The notes below the pieces were generated by a model that searched no databases, was not told the origin of the DNA, and saw only the letters and a list, made by a program, of their open reading frames with translations. From Desulfosporosinus hippei DSM 8344 (GTDB taxonomy: Bacteria; Bacillota; Desulfitobacteriia; Desulfitobacteriales; Desulfitobacteriaceae), in assembly GCF_900100785.1 (NCBI RefSeq), contig NZ_FNCP01000001.1, positions 331,169-395,168 of the forward strand: a stretch of 64,000 nt of DNA, given 5' to 3'. The position numbers and the translations under genes are program-made. How positions within the stretch are numbered: the first letter of the stretch is position 1; each line of letters opens with the position of its first letter. Positions 55,356 through 64,000 of this stretch are shown piece after piece.

Positions 55356-56072
55356 TTAGTTTTCGCTGCGTACCTTGGACTTGCCAAACTTCAAGCGGCT
55401 GTGAGCACAGTTTTGTTGTTCCACACACATCTCACAAGTAATGGCGCAGGACAGGTTGGGTTTCTTAAGCTTTTCTCCCACCGGGATAACAAGGGTGTGC
55501 GATTTTACCGGAGACATTAACAAGGTTTCACTTAAGGTTATGCCCAGTTCCCCTCCATCTAAAAGGGTAAATAAAATTTTCTGAGCCTCTAAGGGAATTT
55601 GATAACCACCCGGGCACAGGTTGTGACCGGTCTGTAACCCTCGCTCTGAGACTTCCTTAACCACCATACCTCTTAACAATTCCAAAGCTTCATCCAGAGC
55701 TACGGTTCCACAGCCGTCTAAAACCATTCCCTCAAGCATCTCTCCTTGTTCAAATAATCGGGCAGATTCTTCTTCCAGGCGAAAGCCAATAGTTTGAATC
55801 GCTAATAACACCTGATCAGCGCCCTCAAAAAACGAAGTAGCAGCTTTAATAGCGTACTTATTAGCCAGTAAAATTTCCTCCGGGCCGGAAACCTCCACAG
55901 GTACATAAGCATAGATACACCGGGCATCAACCAGACCTAAGGCTTTAAGCCGCATCTCTTCAATGGTCGGCTTAAAATTCTGACTCCGCTTCGAATCGGC
56001 ATCCGGCATACCAATCCGCCGATAAATTTCCGAAGTATCTAACGTTAAATTATCCCACTTAATAAACTCCAT
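55356..56072 (-). CDS. MetH activation-domain-like protein
   Basis: A 238-residue protein resembling the B12-dependent methionine synthase activation domain (AdoMet-binding part), without the other MetH domains. Features: SEIYRRIGMPD near the start, VLDGCGTVALDEALELL, GLQTGHNLCPGGYQIPLEAQ (like the RxxxGYP region of MetH), SETLLMSPVKSHTLVIPVG and a C-terminal CEMCVEQQNCAHS, suggesting an Fe-S or metal site. GGGAGGATTAGAG precedes ATG 56072. It stands next to a corrinoid protein and MttB genes, so reductive reactivation of a Co(II) corrinoid is a reasonable guess. Confidence 0.75.
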   Translation of the reverse strand: MEFIKWDNLTLDTSEIYRRIGMPDADSKRSQNFKPTIEEMRLKALGLVDARCIYAYVPVEVSGPEEILLANKYAIKAATSFFEGADQVLLAIQTIGFRLEEESARLFEQGEMLEGMVLDGCGTVALDEALELLRGMVVKEVSERGLQTGHNLCPGGYQIPLEAQKILFTLLDGGELGITLSETLLMSPVKSHTLVIPVGEKLKKPNLSCAITCEMCVEQQNCAHSRLKFGKSKVRSEN

Positions 56073-56238
56073 CTCTAATCCTCCCAATCGTGCTGCGTAG
56101 CTCGCATGAGATTCTAATCTAAAGCAGAAAAGCGCTCCTCCAGTAGCTTGCTAGGAATGCAAGCAGAAATTTGGTGAATTCAAGCAGGTCTCTGAAAAGT
56201 TCCTCAAAAACATGCTAAAGAATAATAGACCCCTAAGA

Positions 56239-56591
56239 CAGGGTGGCTTCGATCCACAGGAGTGAACTCATTGCATGGAGAGGCGGTAAAGCCTACAAAG
56301 CTTGGGTGGGAAGCGGAGCCAGTGGTTCACATCAGGTACTACCCAGAGGTTTGGCACGAAAGTGTCCGGTACGATAGTCTCCAGCGGAGAGTATCGCCGA
56401 AGCCGTGATTCCTTAAGGAATTCCTACCGGCGTAGGATACATTTTCGCTGAAGCGGCTATCTCCAAAGAATACTTATCCGCTGAAGATCGCTCCCGCCCA
56501 AGCAAGTAGGCGAGTCTCGGAATGCTGAGGGCCGAAGACACTGTCTTCGCACGAATTAGTAGGTCTTGCAGGATGTGGACGAATCCGCCTG
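56239..56591 (+). repeat. Structured repeat element, copy 6 (353 bp, with apical insert)
   Basis: Arms near CAGGGTGGCTTCG (56239) and CGAATCCGCCTG (56591) pair imperfectly. The core ACCCAGAGGTTTGG is at 56341-56354, followed by the same insert as in copy 5, here with the palindrome ATTCCTTAAGGAAT. A remnant of a minus-facing partner (AAAAGCGCTCCTCCAG, 56128-56143) precedes it. It ends 18 bp from the hutU stop. Confidence 0.72.
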
Positions 56592-56608
56592 ACCCCAGCG
56601 ACCCAATT

Positions 56609-58630
56609 TCAGCTAATCCCATCCACTAACCGGTCAATCAACTCATCCTTCGGAATAAACGGCATAGTCATATGCCCCATTCCTTTATACCGCTCATTAA
56701 ACTCGATGCCGGTTTCAATGGAATTCTGATTTCGCGCCCAAGCTCGTCTCGCCACTCCACCGACCACATCCCATAACAGGGCGGATTTTATGACGTTATC
56801 CACGCGTTCACTTCCATCAAGCACTAAACCAAACCCGCCATTGATAGCCTTGCCGATGCCTACGCCCCCTCCATTATGAAGGGAGACCATACTCATCCCC
56901 CGGGCGGCATCTCCGGCAAAACTTTGTACAGCCATATCCGCCATAACATTACTTCCATCTTTAATATTCGCTGTCTCTCTAAAAGGAGAATCCGTCCCGC
57001 TCACATCATGGTGATCCCTGCCCAGCATGACCGGCCCAATCTCACCTTGGCGAATCATCTCATTGAATTTCAGAGCAATTCTAATCCGACCTTCCGCATC
57101 CTGATAAAGAATTCGGGCTTGTGTCCCCACAACCAGCTTATTCTTCTCTGCATCCTTAATCCAAATATAGTTGTCCCGGTCTTGTCCCCTGCGATTTGGA
57201 TCAATGCAAGCCATAGCCGCTTCATCCGTCTTCCGCAAATCTTCCTTTTTCCCACTTAGACAAACCCATCTGAAAGGCCCATACCCATAATCAAACAGCT
57301 CCGGTCCCATAATATCCTCTACATAGGACGGAAAAATAAAACCATCCTTCTCATCAATACCATTCTTAGAAATTTCAGTGGCTCCGGCATCATAAACTGC
57401 CTTCATAAAGGAATTACCATAATCAAAGAAATAGGTGCCTCGGGCAACCAAGGTTTTAATCAATTCAAATTGACGCACCAAGCTCTGATCGACAAGCTTT
57501 TTAAATTCTGCCCGATTGGTAGCCAGTAATTTCGTCCGCTCCTCAAAGCTGATCCCTTGGGGGCAATACCCACCCTCATAAGCCACATGACAAGAGGTTT
57601 GATCACTGAGCAAATCCACCTTAATCTGATGATTAACCGCATACTCTAATAAATCTACCACATTACCCTGATAAGCAATGGACATAGGTTCTTTCTTCTC
57701 CACATACTCTGCAGCGATCTTAAAGACTTCCTCTAAATCTGCAGACACTCTGCTGACCCAGCCCTGCTCATGTCGAGTCTTAATTCTCGATTCATCCACC
57801 TCGGCAATAATCCCCACACCACGGGCAATCTCTACGGATTTTCCTTGAGCCCCGCTCATTCCCCCCAGACCGGAGGTGAGGAACAAACTCCCTCTGAGAT
57901 CTCCATCATGGGGAATCCCTAACTTCATCCGTCCGGCATTAAGTAACGTATTAAAAGTTCCATGGACAATCCCCTGGGGCCCGATATACATCCAGCCACC
58001 CGCCGTCATCTGACCATAATTAGCGACGCCCATCTGTTCCGCAATTTCCCAATCCTTCTGATTGTCAAACATCCCTACCATCAAGGCGTTGGTAATAATC
58101 ACTCGCGGTGCCTCCGGCCGAGAAGGGAATAATCCCACGGGGTGGCCGGATTCCATGACCAGGGTTTGCTGATCCGTCATGACTTCGAGATATTTTTTAA
58201 TCAAACGATATTGCAGCCAGTTTTGACAGACACTGCCCGTTTCACCATAAGTAACCAGTTCATAGGGATAAAGAGCAACCTCAAAATCCAAGTTATTATC
58301 AATCATTACTTGAAAAGCCTTGCCCTCAATACAGTTTCCTTTATATTCATCAATCGGTTTTCCCGAGAGCTTACCTGCAGGCCGATAGCGATAGGCATAG
58401 ACTCTGCCCCTTGTCCGCAGTTCCTCTAAAAACTCAGGTGCCAACTCTTCATGCAAATCTTCCGGAACATAACGCAAGGCATTTTTGAGAGCGATTTTTG
58501 TCTGACTGGGAGTCAAGCTAAAACCCCGATCCGGAGCCCTTCTTATTCCCTCTACAAATTCCTGCTTTACCGGTAATTCAGGATCCAATTTAATAGTCAT
58601 GGCTTGGGAGATGTCATAGTTACTAATCAT
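56609..58630 (-). CDS. hutU: Urocanate hydratase, long form
   Basis: NAD-dependent hydratase converting urocanate to imidazolonepropionate. The 673 residues exceed the 550-560 of Bacillus and Pseudomonas and resemble the longer animal-like type. Glycine-rich NAD-binding sequence SLFLTSGLGGMSGAQGKSVE is present, as are CHVAYEGGYCPQGISFEERT and the active-site region DHHDVSGTDSPFRET, and SLHNGGGVGIGKAINGGFGL. ATG 58630 is chosen with GAGGAG upstream. hutH is not in the window. Confidence 0.95.
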   Translation of the reverse strand: MISNYDISQAMTIKLDPELPVKQEFVEGIRRAPDRGFSLTPSQTKIALKNALRYVPEDLHEELAPEFLEELRTRGRVYAYRYRPAGKLSGKPIDEYKGNCIEGKAFQVMIDNNLDFEVALYPYELVTYGETGSVCQNWLQYRLIKKYLEVMTDQQTLVMESGHPVGLFPSRPEAPRVIITNALMVGMFDNQKDWEIAEQMGVANYGQMTAGGWMYIGPQGIVHGTFNTLLNAGRMKLGIPHDGDLRGSLFLTSGLGGMSGAQGKSVEIARGVGIIAEVDESRIKTRHEQGWVSRVSADLEEVFKIAAEYVEKKEPMSIAYQGNVVDLLEYAVNHQIKVDLLSDQTSCHVAYEGGYCPQGISFEERTKLLATNRAEFKKLVDQSLVRQFELIKTLVARGTYFFDYGNSFMKAVYDAGATEISKNGIDEKDGFIFPSYVEDIMGPELFDYGYGPFRWVCLSGKKEDLRKTDEAAMACIDPNRRGQDRDNYIWIKDAEKNKLVVGTQARILYQDAEGRIRIALKFNEMIRQGEIGPVMLGRDHHDVSGTDSPFRETANIKDGSNVMADMAVQSFAGDAARGMSMVSLHNGGGVGIGKAINGGFGLVLDGSERVDNVIKSALLWDVVGGVARRAWARNQNSIETGIEFNERYKGMGHMTMPFIPKDELIDRLVDGIS

Positions 58631-58720
58631 CCAGATCACTCCTCACTATATTTTAGACACTTGACCAATAATATTAGGTTACAAAGCTGAAAAGTCTACA
58701 TGGCTCATATTTCAGAAATA

Positions 58721-58750
58721 GGTACAGTTGTCCCTGAGGACCGCTGTACC
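58721..58750 (-). promoter_or_regulatory. Leader hairpin of hutU
   Basis: GGTACAG-GGTCC pairs with GGGAC-CTGTACC around a TCA loop; on the minus strand it is followed by TATTTCTG. It lies about 90 bp before hutU. Upstream on the transcript are three TAG triplets (GTAGATTAG...ATAG), possibly a degenerate HutP site. Confidence 0.35.
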
Positions 58751-58835
58751 TTATCTCAATAACTATTATGGTCTAATCTACCTGAAAAAAGCTCCCTGGT
58801 GACAGGGGGACGGTTTTTCTGTTGGTCTCTGAGGC

Positions 58836-59015
58836 GGAGAGCTTATCTGCACGCGTCTGCGAGTTCCGCCGCTGGCTCGCTGGACGGTTCGCGAGCGCGT
58901 CCAAACCTCTGGGTATTTCTGCATGTGAACCTGCGGCGCGCTACGGGGACGCGAACCGTCGGCCCTCGCCTTGACCCGGCTCCACTGACGCATCCGCTTA
59001 GCAGACAAGCTCTCC
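58836..59015 (-). repeat. Structured repeat element, copy 7 (minus-facing)
   Basis: GGAGAGCTT (58836-58844) and AAGCTCTCC (59007-59015) form the ends; copy 4 has GGAGCGCTT/AAGCGCTCC, a compensated pair change. The core reads ACCCAGAGGTTTG on the minus strand (58913-58902). Sequence between the ends is close to copy 4. It is joined to copy 8 by about 155 bp that resemble the joint between copies 4 and 5. Confidence 0.72.
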
Positions 59016-59171
59016 TTCAGCAGTTTGTTCGGTGTGGAAGTAAAACTTTTGGGTGGCTATGAGGAGCTTCGTGGAATCTTTTTTCATCATCTGATGGTGC
59101 CGCGGTAGCGACATGTCAGGCTACCCTGAAAAAAGCCCCAAAACATTCTTAAGAATAATAGACCCTTAAGA

Positions 59172-59418
59172 CAGGCGGCTTCGCTCCACAGAAGTGAACT
59201 CATTGCATGGAGAGGCGGTAGAGCCTACAAAGCTTGGGTGGGAAGCGGAGCCACGGGTTCACTGGTATTACCCGGAGGTTTGGCACGAAAGTGTCCGGTG
59301 GACATTTTCGCTGAAGCGGCTATCCACAAAGAATACTTATCCGCTGAAGATCGCTCCCACGCAAGCGAGTAGGAGAGCCACGGAGTGCTGAGTTAACGGA
59401 TGTGGACGAAGCCGCCTG
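59172..59418 (+). repeat. Structured repeat element, copy 8 (247 bp, shorter insert)
   Basis: CAGGCGGCTTCG (59172) pairs with CGAAGCCGCCTG (to 59418), with a single bulge in the extended arm. The core is ACCCGGAGGTTTGG (59270-59283). The insert lacks about 65 bp present in copies 5 and 6, so that GAAAGTGTCC and GGACATTTTC now form a simple hairpin. It ends 18 bp from the corrinoid-protein stop. Confidence 0.72.
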
Positions 59419-59435
59419 ACCCAAGGCCGCCTATT

Positions 59436-60068
59436 CTAAGCAATCAAATTGCGGCACAGTTCAGTCGCTGTCCCGGCATCCGAAGCATAGCCGTCGGCAC
59501 CGATCTCGTCTGCGAAACTCTGGGAAATAGGGGCTCCACCAATAATAACCTTCACCTTATCCCGAAGTCCCTCTTCCTTTAGGGCCTCAATGGTATCTTT
59601 CATGGATAACATAGTGGTGGTTAAAAGTGCGGATAAACCAATAACTTGCGGCGAATGCTCTTTAACAGCATTTACAAAAGCATCAGGATCTATGTCTACA
59701 CCTAAATCAACAACATCAAACCCGGCACTTTCTAACATCATGACCACAAGTTTTTTTCCGATATCATGGAGATCACCTTTTACCGTGCCAATCAGGACTT
59801 TGCCGGCAGAAGGCATATCACTATCAGCAATCAAAGGCTTTAAGAGCTCAATCCCGGTACTCATGGCTCTAGCGGACATCATAACCTCTGGGACAAACAT
59901 ATCCCCGGCTTTGAAACGAACTCCAACTACATCCATACCAGCCATTAATCCCTGATTGATAATCTCAATAGGGTCAGCTCCACTATCAATCAATTTTTGG
60001 GTAAGGTCCTTTGCACCGTTATAATTCCCGTTAATCACCAGTTCAGCCAAGCTGCTAAAATCACTCAT
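59436..60068 (-). CDS. Corrinoid protein (MttC/MtgC-like methyl carrier)
   Basis: A 210-residue methylamine-type corrinoid protein that carries the methyl group between an MttB-like demethylase and an acceptor methyltransferase. An N-terminal helical cap (about 1-85) is followed by the B12-binding Rossmann domain with GDLHDIGKKLVVMMLESAGF, the DxHxxG motif that ligates cobalt, then VIGLSALLTTTM and IIGGAPISQSFADEIGADGY. AAGGAGGAG precedes ATG. It lies directly downstream of two mttB-like genes. Confidence 0.93.
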   Translation of the reverse strand: MSDFSSLAELVINGNYNGAKDLTQKLIDSGADPIEIINQGLMAGMDVVGVRFKAGDMFVPEVMMSARAMSTGIELLKPLIADSDMPSAGKVLIGTVKGDLHDIGKKLVVMMLESAGFDVVDLGVDIDPDAFVNAVKEHSPQVIGLSALLTTTMLSMKDTIEALKEEGLRDKVKVIIGGAPISQSFADEIGADGYASDAGTATELCRNLIA

Positions 60069-60265
60069 GCTAAGACTCCTCCTTAAATTATGAAAAATTA
60101 TTACGTCTCAACTATTATAGCCTTTAAAACATTATTTTTCCTGTTAATTTATCCTAAAAGTCTATTTTTCTTGAAACTTCATACAATACATAATCCTCTT
60201 GTTATATTGCACCGGAACTTGCCTAAGACCCACCCACTTAAGGATGTTGCATCCTCAGAACTAAA

Positions 60266-61723
60266 TTAAAACTTCCCGCCAAATTTCTCCTGAGCTTTGC
60301 GCAGAATTTCTTCGATTTGAGCTTTTACCTCTTCGGAGACAGGCTTAGGCTGATGAGTTTCTAAGATAAGTTTAATTCGATCTCTGGCACGATCAATCAT
60401 TGTCTTGCTGCCATCGGCCGTCCAATTTTCATAATTATTAAAATCAGAAAGATCCGGAAACCAATTATCCCTAAAATGCTTGGCAGTATGATCATCCCCC
60501 AAGAAGTTGCCTCCCGGTCCAACCCGCTTGATGGCTTCTACACCTAAAGACTCTTTATCCGTATCGATCCCCTTCAGTAAACGCCGAGTCCGACCGATCA
60601 CTTCATTAGAAATAACCAGCAGTTCTAAGGAACCGGTAATTCCAAATTCCATATAGAAAACATCATGCATAATATTGCACCCTTGAAGGGCTCCCATTAA
60701 GGTAAACATTGTCGACTCCGCAATAGCCTGTTCATCGCAGACCTTGGAATTGCTGCATCCGGCATAGCCCCAAGAGGGAAGTTGATAGTAATGAGCCAGA
60801 TCTACAGCTCCTCCTTGAAAGAGCACAGCTTCCGGAGTCCCGTAAACCGCCTGCATAGAGCGCATATCCAACGGAGAATTTCCATACCCGTAAACAAAGG
60901 GCGCTCCCGGAGCTTTTAACTGGTGAATTACTAAACCGCTCAAAGCTTCCGCATTGGCCTGAACTAACGCCCCGGCAACCGTGGTCGGCACGGAAGCCCC
61001 GGCTACCCCCCCGCAGGCAAAATTCGAGGGAACTCCATTTTCCGCAGCAATCAATAACTTTTCAATAGACTCCTTCGGATGTTGAAGGGGCGAAGTTGGT
61101 TCGGTATAAATCATAAACAAGGGCTTGTGCCGCAATTGCTCTTTTCCACCCACAGCGCAGGCGGCCATCTCAATAATATCTTGCAGAGTTGCTCCATCTT
61201 CAGCAATAACCACTTGGGGTTTCTCAGTATTTTGAACCATAATGGCATATTGTTCCCGATTAATCATCCGGGGGTCAGCATCAGACAGCAGGCCCATGGA
61301 CATGACAAAATCTATATTTGGCAATTTATCGCAAATTCTAATGGCATTAGCCACGTCTGCCTTTGTCCAGCTTCTCCGCTCAAAGGTGAAGGGATCCAGA
61401 TAGTTCAGGGTATCCGACCCGGTACCGAAGTAGACATTAGACCCTTCCAAATGCAGAGCAGCTTCTCCTTTACGGTTATATAAGGTCACCCGGGAAGGGG
61501 CAGTCTGTAGTGCTTTCTTCACAAGGGAGCTGGGAAAATAAACTCTATTCCCCTTTTCCACATGTGCTCCGGCCTGCCTAAGCAATTCCACAGCCTCTTC
61601 ATGGTGAATCACCATACCAGTATCTTCGAGAATCTGGCAACTTGCCAGATGAATCTCCTCTGCTTGTTTTTCAGTAAGTGTCCTGAAGAACAGTCCGTTC
61701 CCATGTGAACTTCCAACTCCCAT
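60266..61723 (-). CDS. MttB-family methyltransferase, non-pyrrolysine
   Basis: A 485-residue TIM-barrel protein of the trimethylamine methyltransferase superfamily. There is no in-frame amber codon, so it belongs to the pyrrolysine-free branch, whose studied members demethylate quaternary amines (glycine betaine, proline betaine, carnitine). HLASCQILEDTGMVIHHEEA and YFGTGSDTLNYLDPFTFERR are near the N-terminus; GPGGNFLGDDHTAKHFRDNW is the family C-terminal motif. The substrate cannot be read from the sequence. It is 54 bp after the second homologue. Confidence 0.9.
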   Translation of the reverse strand: MGVGSSHGNGLFFRTLTEKQAEEIHLASCQILEDTGMVIHHEEAVELLRQAGAHVEKGNRVYFPSSLVKKALQTAPSRVTLYNRKGEAALHLEGSNVYFGTGSDTLNYLDPFTFERRSWTKADVANAIRICDKLPNIDFVMSMGLLSDADPRMINREQYAIMVQNTEKPQVVIAEDGATLQDIIEMAACAVGGKEQLRHKPLFMIYTEPTSPLQHPKESIEKLLIAAENGVPSNFACGGVAGASVPTTVAGALVQANAEALSGLVIHQLKAPGAPFVYGYGNSPLDMRSMQAVYGTPEAVLFQGGAVDLAHYYQLPSWGYAGCSNSKVCDEQAIAESTMFTLMGALQGCNIMHDVFYMEFGITGSLELLVISNEVIGRTRRLLKGIDTDKESLGVEAIKRVGPGGNFLGDDHTAKHFRDNWFPDLSDFNNYENWTADGSKTMIDRARDRIKLILETHQPKPVSEEVKAQIEEILRKAQEKFGGKF

Positions 61724-61776
61724 ACCCGTGTAACCCCTTTCATTTTGCCTTAAAATGATTTACCCTCTTATACCTT

Positions 61777-63261
61777 TTACGCTTCTTTATTTTTTCGTCT
61801 TGTAGACGCTTTTTTTTGATCCGTTTCCGCAATGATTTCATTTAACCCTTGCTGAATGGTGTCATCTAAGAGTTCAGAATTATGTGTGGCCACAATATGC
61901 TTAGCTAATTCCTCAGCCCGAGCTTCCATTGATTTAGACCCCTGCTCTTCCCAGACCTCCCAGAAAGAAGTGTTAAACTGCTTGGATGTCCAAATTTCTT
62001 CTCGGAAATTCTTATAAGTATGTTCATGGCTGACATAATTTCCACCCGGGCCCACTTCATCAATCACATCAACCGCCATGGTTTCTTCATCAATACGAGT
62101 GCCTCTCCCCATATAGCGGGCATTATCAATATAATCATTGCACATGGTGAGGAAGGTTAAGGAACCGGTTTTGCCGCCTTCTAAATAACCCACATCATGG
62201 ACTAAATTAGCCCCCATTAACTGAGCCATTAAAATCCCATTTCCTGCTTCCATCCCTGCTTGAGCATCCGGGATAGGAGCATTGACACAACCTGCCTCCG
62301 TAAAGTTCGGAATTCCATAAAACTGGGATAATTGAGTCATGATAGCGTAATTCATCATCGTTTCAGGGGATCCGTACAAAGTCGCAGTCGTCCTCATATC
62401 CATAGGAGTAGCTCCGCCCCCAATAATAATCGGAGCTCCTTTTTGTTTTAATTGGGCCATGACCACACCCGCCAGAGCCTCGGCGTTCATTAAGACAATA
62501 GTACCTGCTTTGGTAACCGGGGTGGTAGCCCCGGATAAGATTCCCGGAGTATAAACTACCGGCACACCATACTCGAAGCAAGCGAACATCTTGCCAACTC
62601 CATCATTGGTATGGGTTAAGGGTGAAATCGGCTCTGAGTAAAGAATCATAAAGGGATTTTTGCGAAGTTCCTCTCTCCCGCCGGCTACTAAGGCCGCCAT
62701 TTCTAATTGGGCGCGCATATTAATCTCATCATGAGCAGTGACAATCATGGGCTTGACTGTATTGGTAACCATAGCCTCTAATTGATGAAGATCGCTGACT
62801 TTGGAACTGGTATCTGAAGCAATGGCATAACTCATTACGAAATCATAATTAGGTAAGTAATCCATAACTCTGCAGGCAAGTTCCACATCCCGCTTAGTTG
62901 AGCGTCTCCGCTTGCCGGTTTCTAAATCTACTGTAAAGGGCAGGTCTGAACCGGTTCCAAAGTATGTCCGATTCTTTTCCAAAGGCATAACTCGTTGACC
63001 TTTGCGATTGGCAACGACAATTTTGCGCGGCGCTAAACGCAGGCATTCCTCTACTAACCAACTGGGAATCCGGACCCGATGTTCATTGACAATACAGCCT
63101 GCATCTTTTAATAACTGTAAAGCTTCAGGATGATCTACAACAACTCCGGTTCGTTCGAGAACTTCCAAAGTTGCAAAATGGATTTCCTCAATCTGACCCT
63201 CACTCACCCAACGCAGAAATGGGGTTGTTTGTTCTATACTATTGGAACGAATCTTTCTCAT
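61777..63261 (-). CDS. Second MttB-family methyltransferase, non-pyrrolysine
   Basis: A 494-residue paralogue of the gene at 60266. EIHFATLEVLERTGVVVDHP, YFGTGSDLPFTVDLETGKRR and GPGGNYVSHEHTYKNFREEI match it, but overall divergence is considerable, so the two may handle different substrates or form a hetero-oligomer. The C-terminus has a short basic tail (DQKKASTRRKNKEA). No amber codon interrupts it. Together with the corrinoid protein it likely forms one transcription unit. Confidence 0.9.
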   Translation of the reverse strand: MRKIRSNSIEQTTPFLRWVSEGQIEEIHFATLEVLERTGVVVDHPEALQLLKDAGCIVNEHRVRIPSWLVEECLRLAPRKIVVANRKGQRVMPLEKNRTYFGTGSDLPFTVDLETGKRRRSTKRDVELACRVMDYLPNYDFVMSYAIASDTSSKVSDLHQLEAMVTNTVKPMIVTAHDEINMRAQLEMAALVAGGREELRKNPFMILYSEPISPLTHTNDGVGKMFACFEYGVPVVYTPGILSGATTPVTKAGTIVLMNAEALAGVVMAQLKQKGAPIIIGGGATPMDMRTTATLYGSPETMMNYAIMTQLSQFYGIPNFTEAGCVNAPIPDAQAGMEAGNGILMAQLMGANLVHDVGYLEGGKTGSLTFLTMCNDYIDNARYMGRGTRIDEETMAVDVIDEVGPGGNYVSHEHTYKNFREEIWTSKQFNTSFWEVWEEQGSKSMEARAEELAKHIVATHNSELLDDTIQQGLNEIIAETDQKKASTRRKNKEA

Positions 63262-63710
63262 TTATGTTACCCGGTTAATAAAACTTGGACAAAACCTAAC
63301 CTTATCCTTTCGTAATTCTTGATGTATGCTTTACGAACCTCTCCAAGTTTTGAGTACAATTTGTCAATCTTAGTGTATCTCCGGAGTTATCTCCAATACC
63401 CACAAAATATAATTGCAAGATTTATGCCATCCTTCATACCAGGATGGATCTCTCTTTTAAGCAAGACTTACCATTAATATATCAGTACACTAAAGGGTTT
63501 TCCTAGTTCTTAGAATAAAGGGTTCAACCCCTCTGTAAAGGGCAAAAATCAAAGCGCTAAAATATTTTGCGCTTCAATCTCCTGCTTACTCCCCCTTGAC
63601 TGGCACTCATGCAAGTGCATAAAAAATTAGCCATGCCAATTTTTATTGCAGGTTTTTATAGTGATTTGACATTTTATTTTCCACTTTATTTTAGCTTTAT
63701 TGGATCGAAG

Positions 63711-63849
63711 TTACTTCTTCAGCTTTTCTTTATCATGCCTGTAATGATATTTCTCATTGGGCATATGAAGTTCAACATTATTAATGATCACAGTGCTATC
63801 ATCTTGCCAACGTATAGAAGCAGCACTCTCTTTCTTACGAAAATACTCT
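63711..63849 (-). pseudogene. Possible transposase C-terminal remnant
   Basis: An open stretch without a start reads EYFRKKESAASIRWQDDSTV, then IINNVELHMPNEKYHYRHDK and EKLKK before TAA. The DDSTVIINN...MP pattern is reminiscent of the C-terminal beta region of Mu/IS21-type transposases (DSTISI--V-Y-VP). The similarity is weak. The 620-bp gap upstream of the second mttB gene (63262-63881) otherwise shows nothing I can name. Confidence 0.25.
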
Positions 63850-63881
63850 CACTTTGGGTTCTGAGGCCAAGATCGAGTATC

Positions 63882-64000
63882 TCAGCGTAAAGTCTCAACT
63901 ACAATAGGATGCCCGAGAGCCATTTCGGATCTCTTGATATCACCTAATTTATAGCTGCCTAGCACACTTTCAGAACTTGATATCCTTTCAATTGAAGCTG
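63882..64000 (-). CDS. Unknown protein, C-terminal part, cut by the right edge
   Basis: The frame is open from the edge to TGA at 63882 and gives the last 38-39 residues: ASIERISSSESVLGSYKLGD, then IKRSEMALGHPIVVETLR. The composition is that of a soluble protein. I do not recognise the family. Confidence 0.5.
   Translation of the reverse strand, partial: ASIERISSSESVLGSYKLGDIKRSEMALGHPIVVETLR

Noticed and set aside
60266..63261. Pyrrolysine-type trimethylamine methyltransferases
   Set aside because: Both frames are full length with no in-frame TAG, so they belong to the pyrrolysine-free branch.
63600..63660. Sigma-54 promoter upstream of the second mttB gene
   Set aside because: TGGCATGG...ATGC is present, but the GG-to-GC spacing is 12 instead of 10 bases.
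63609..63890. 93-codon plus frame at the right edge
   Set aside because: No ribosome site; it lies opposite the stop of the unknown minus-strand gene and the possible transposase remnant.

Overview
The window looks like chromosomal DNA from an anaerobic, spore-forming, nitrogen-fixing Firmicute of the Desulfosporosinus/Desulfitobacterium (Peptococcaceae) type. This is an inference from four things: a nif cluster in the order reported for Heliobacterium (nifI1-nifI2-nifH-D-K-E-N-X-fdx-B-V), sporulation genes (spoIIP, a spo0E-like gene), corrinoid-dependent MttB-family methyltransferases, and low-GC Gram-positive signals (strong Shine-Dalgarno sites, CIRCE, a T-box). Nearly all genes lie on the minus strand, so transcription runs right to left; the main exception is rpsT.

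Region by region. 1-11 kb: the left edge cuts an unknown gene, followed by rsmE, prmA, dnaJ, dnaK, grpE and hrcA (a CIRCE-controlled heat-shock operon), hemW and lepA. 11-14 kb: an AraC/GyrI-type regulator and the folate-linked end of histidine breakdown (fchA, ftcD). 14.5-25 kb: the complete nif operon. 25-28.7 kb: hutP, murJ and a nucleotidyltransferase/HEPN pair whose HEPN gene looks frameshifted. 29.5-38.5 kb: spoIIP, a small holin-like membrane protein, rpsT (+), holA, comEC, comEA, a RelE-type toxin-antitoxin pair and phoH. 38.9-46.4 kb: a cell-wall-binding lipoprotein, leuS with a T-box leader, rsfS, yqeK, an RRM protein and nadD. 46.5-50.7 kb: a very small holin-like toxin with a convergent antisense promoter, and two ABC-F ATPases. 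52-64 kb: cysteine desulfidase, a spo0E-like gene, hutI, a MetH-activation-like protein, hutU, a corrinoid protein, two non-pyrrolysine MttB homologues, and the 3' end of an unknown gene.

lepA-hemW-hrcA-grpE-dnaK-dnaJ-prmA-rsmE and comEA-comEC-holA-rpsT-spoIIP are normally close together in Firmicutes. Here about 18 kb carrying fchA/ftcD, nif, hutP, murJ and the HEPN pair separates spoIIP from lepA. Histidine catabolism is scattered over 45 kb (hutU, hutI, ftcD, fchA, hutP; no hutH seen).

The most unusual content is in the gaps. At least nine long, strongly self-complementary elements share a core motif (GCCCAGAGGTTTG or close variants) and similar nested stems. They sit in non-coding gaps, mostly within about 20 bp downstream of a stop codon. 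Paired differences between copies keep the stems intact, as expected for a structured RNA or a non-autonomous mobile element. Some copies are joined into composites facing opposite ways, some carry variable apical inserts, and one forms a 169-bp tandem array.
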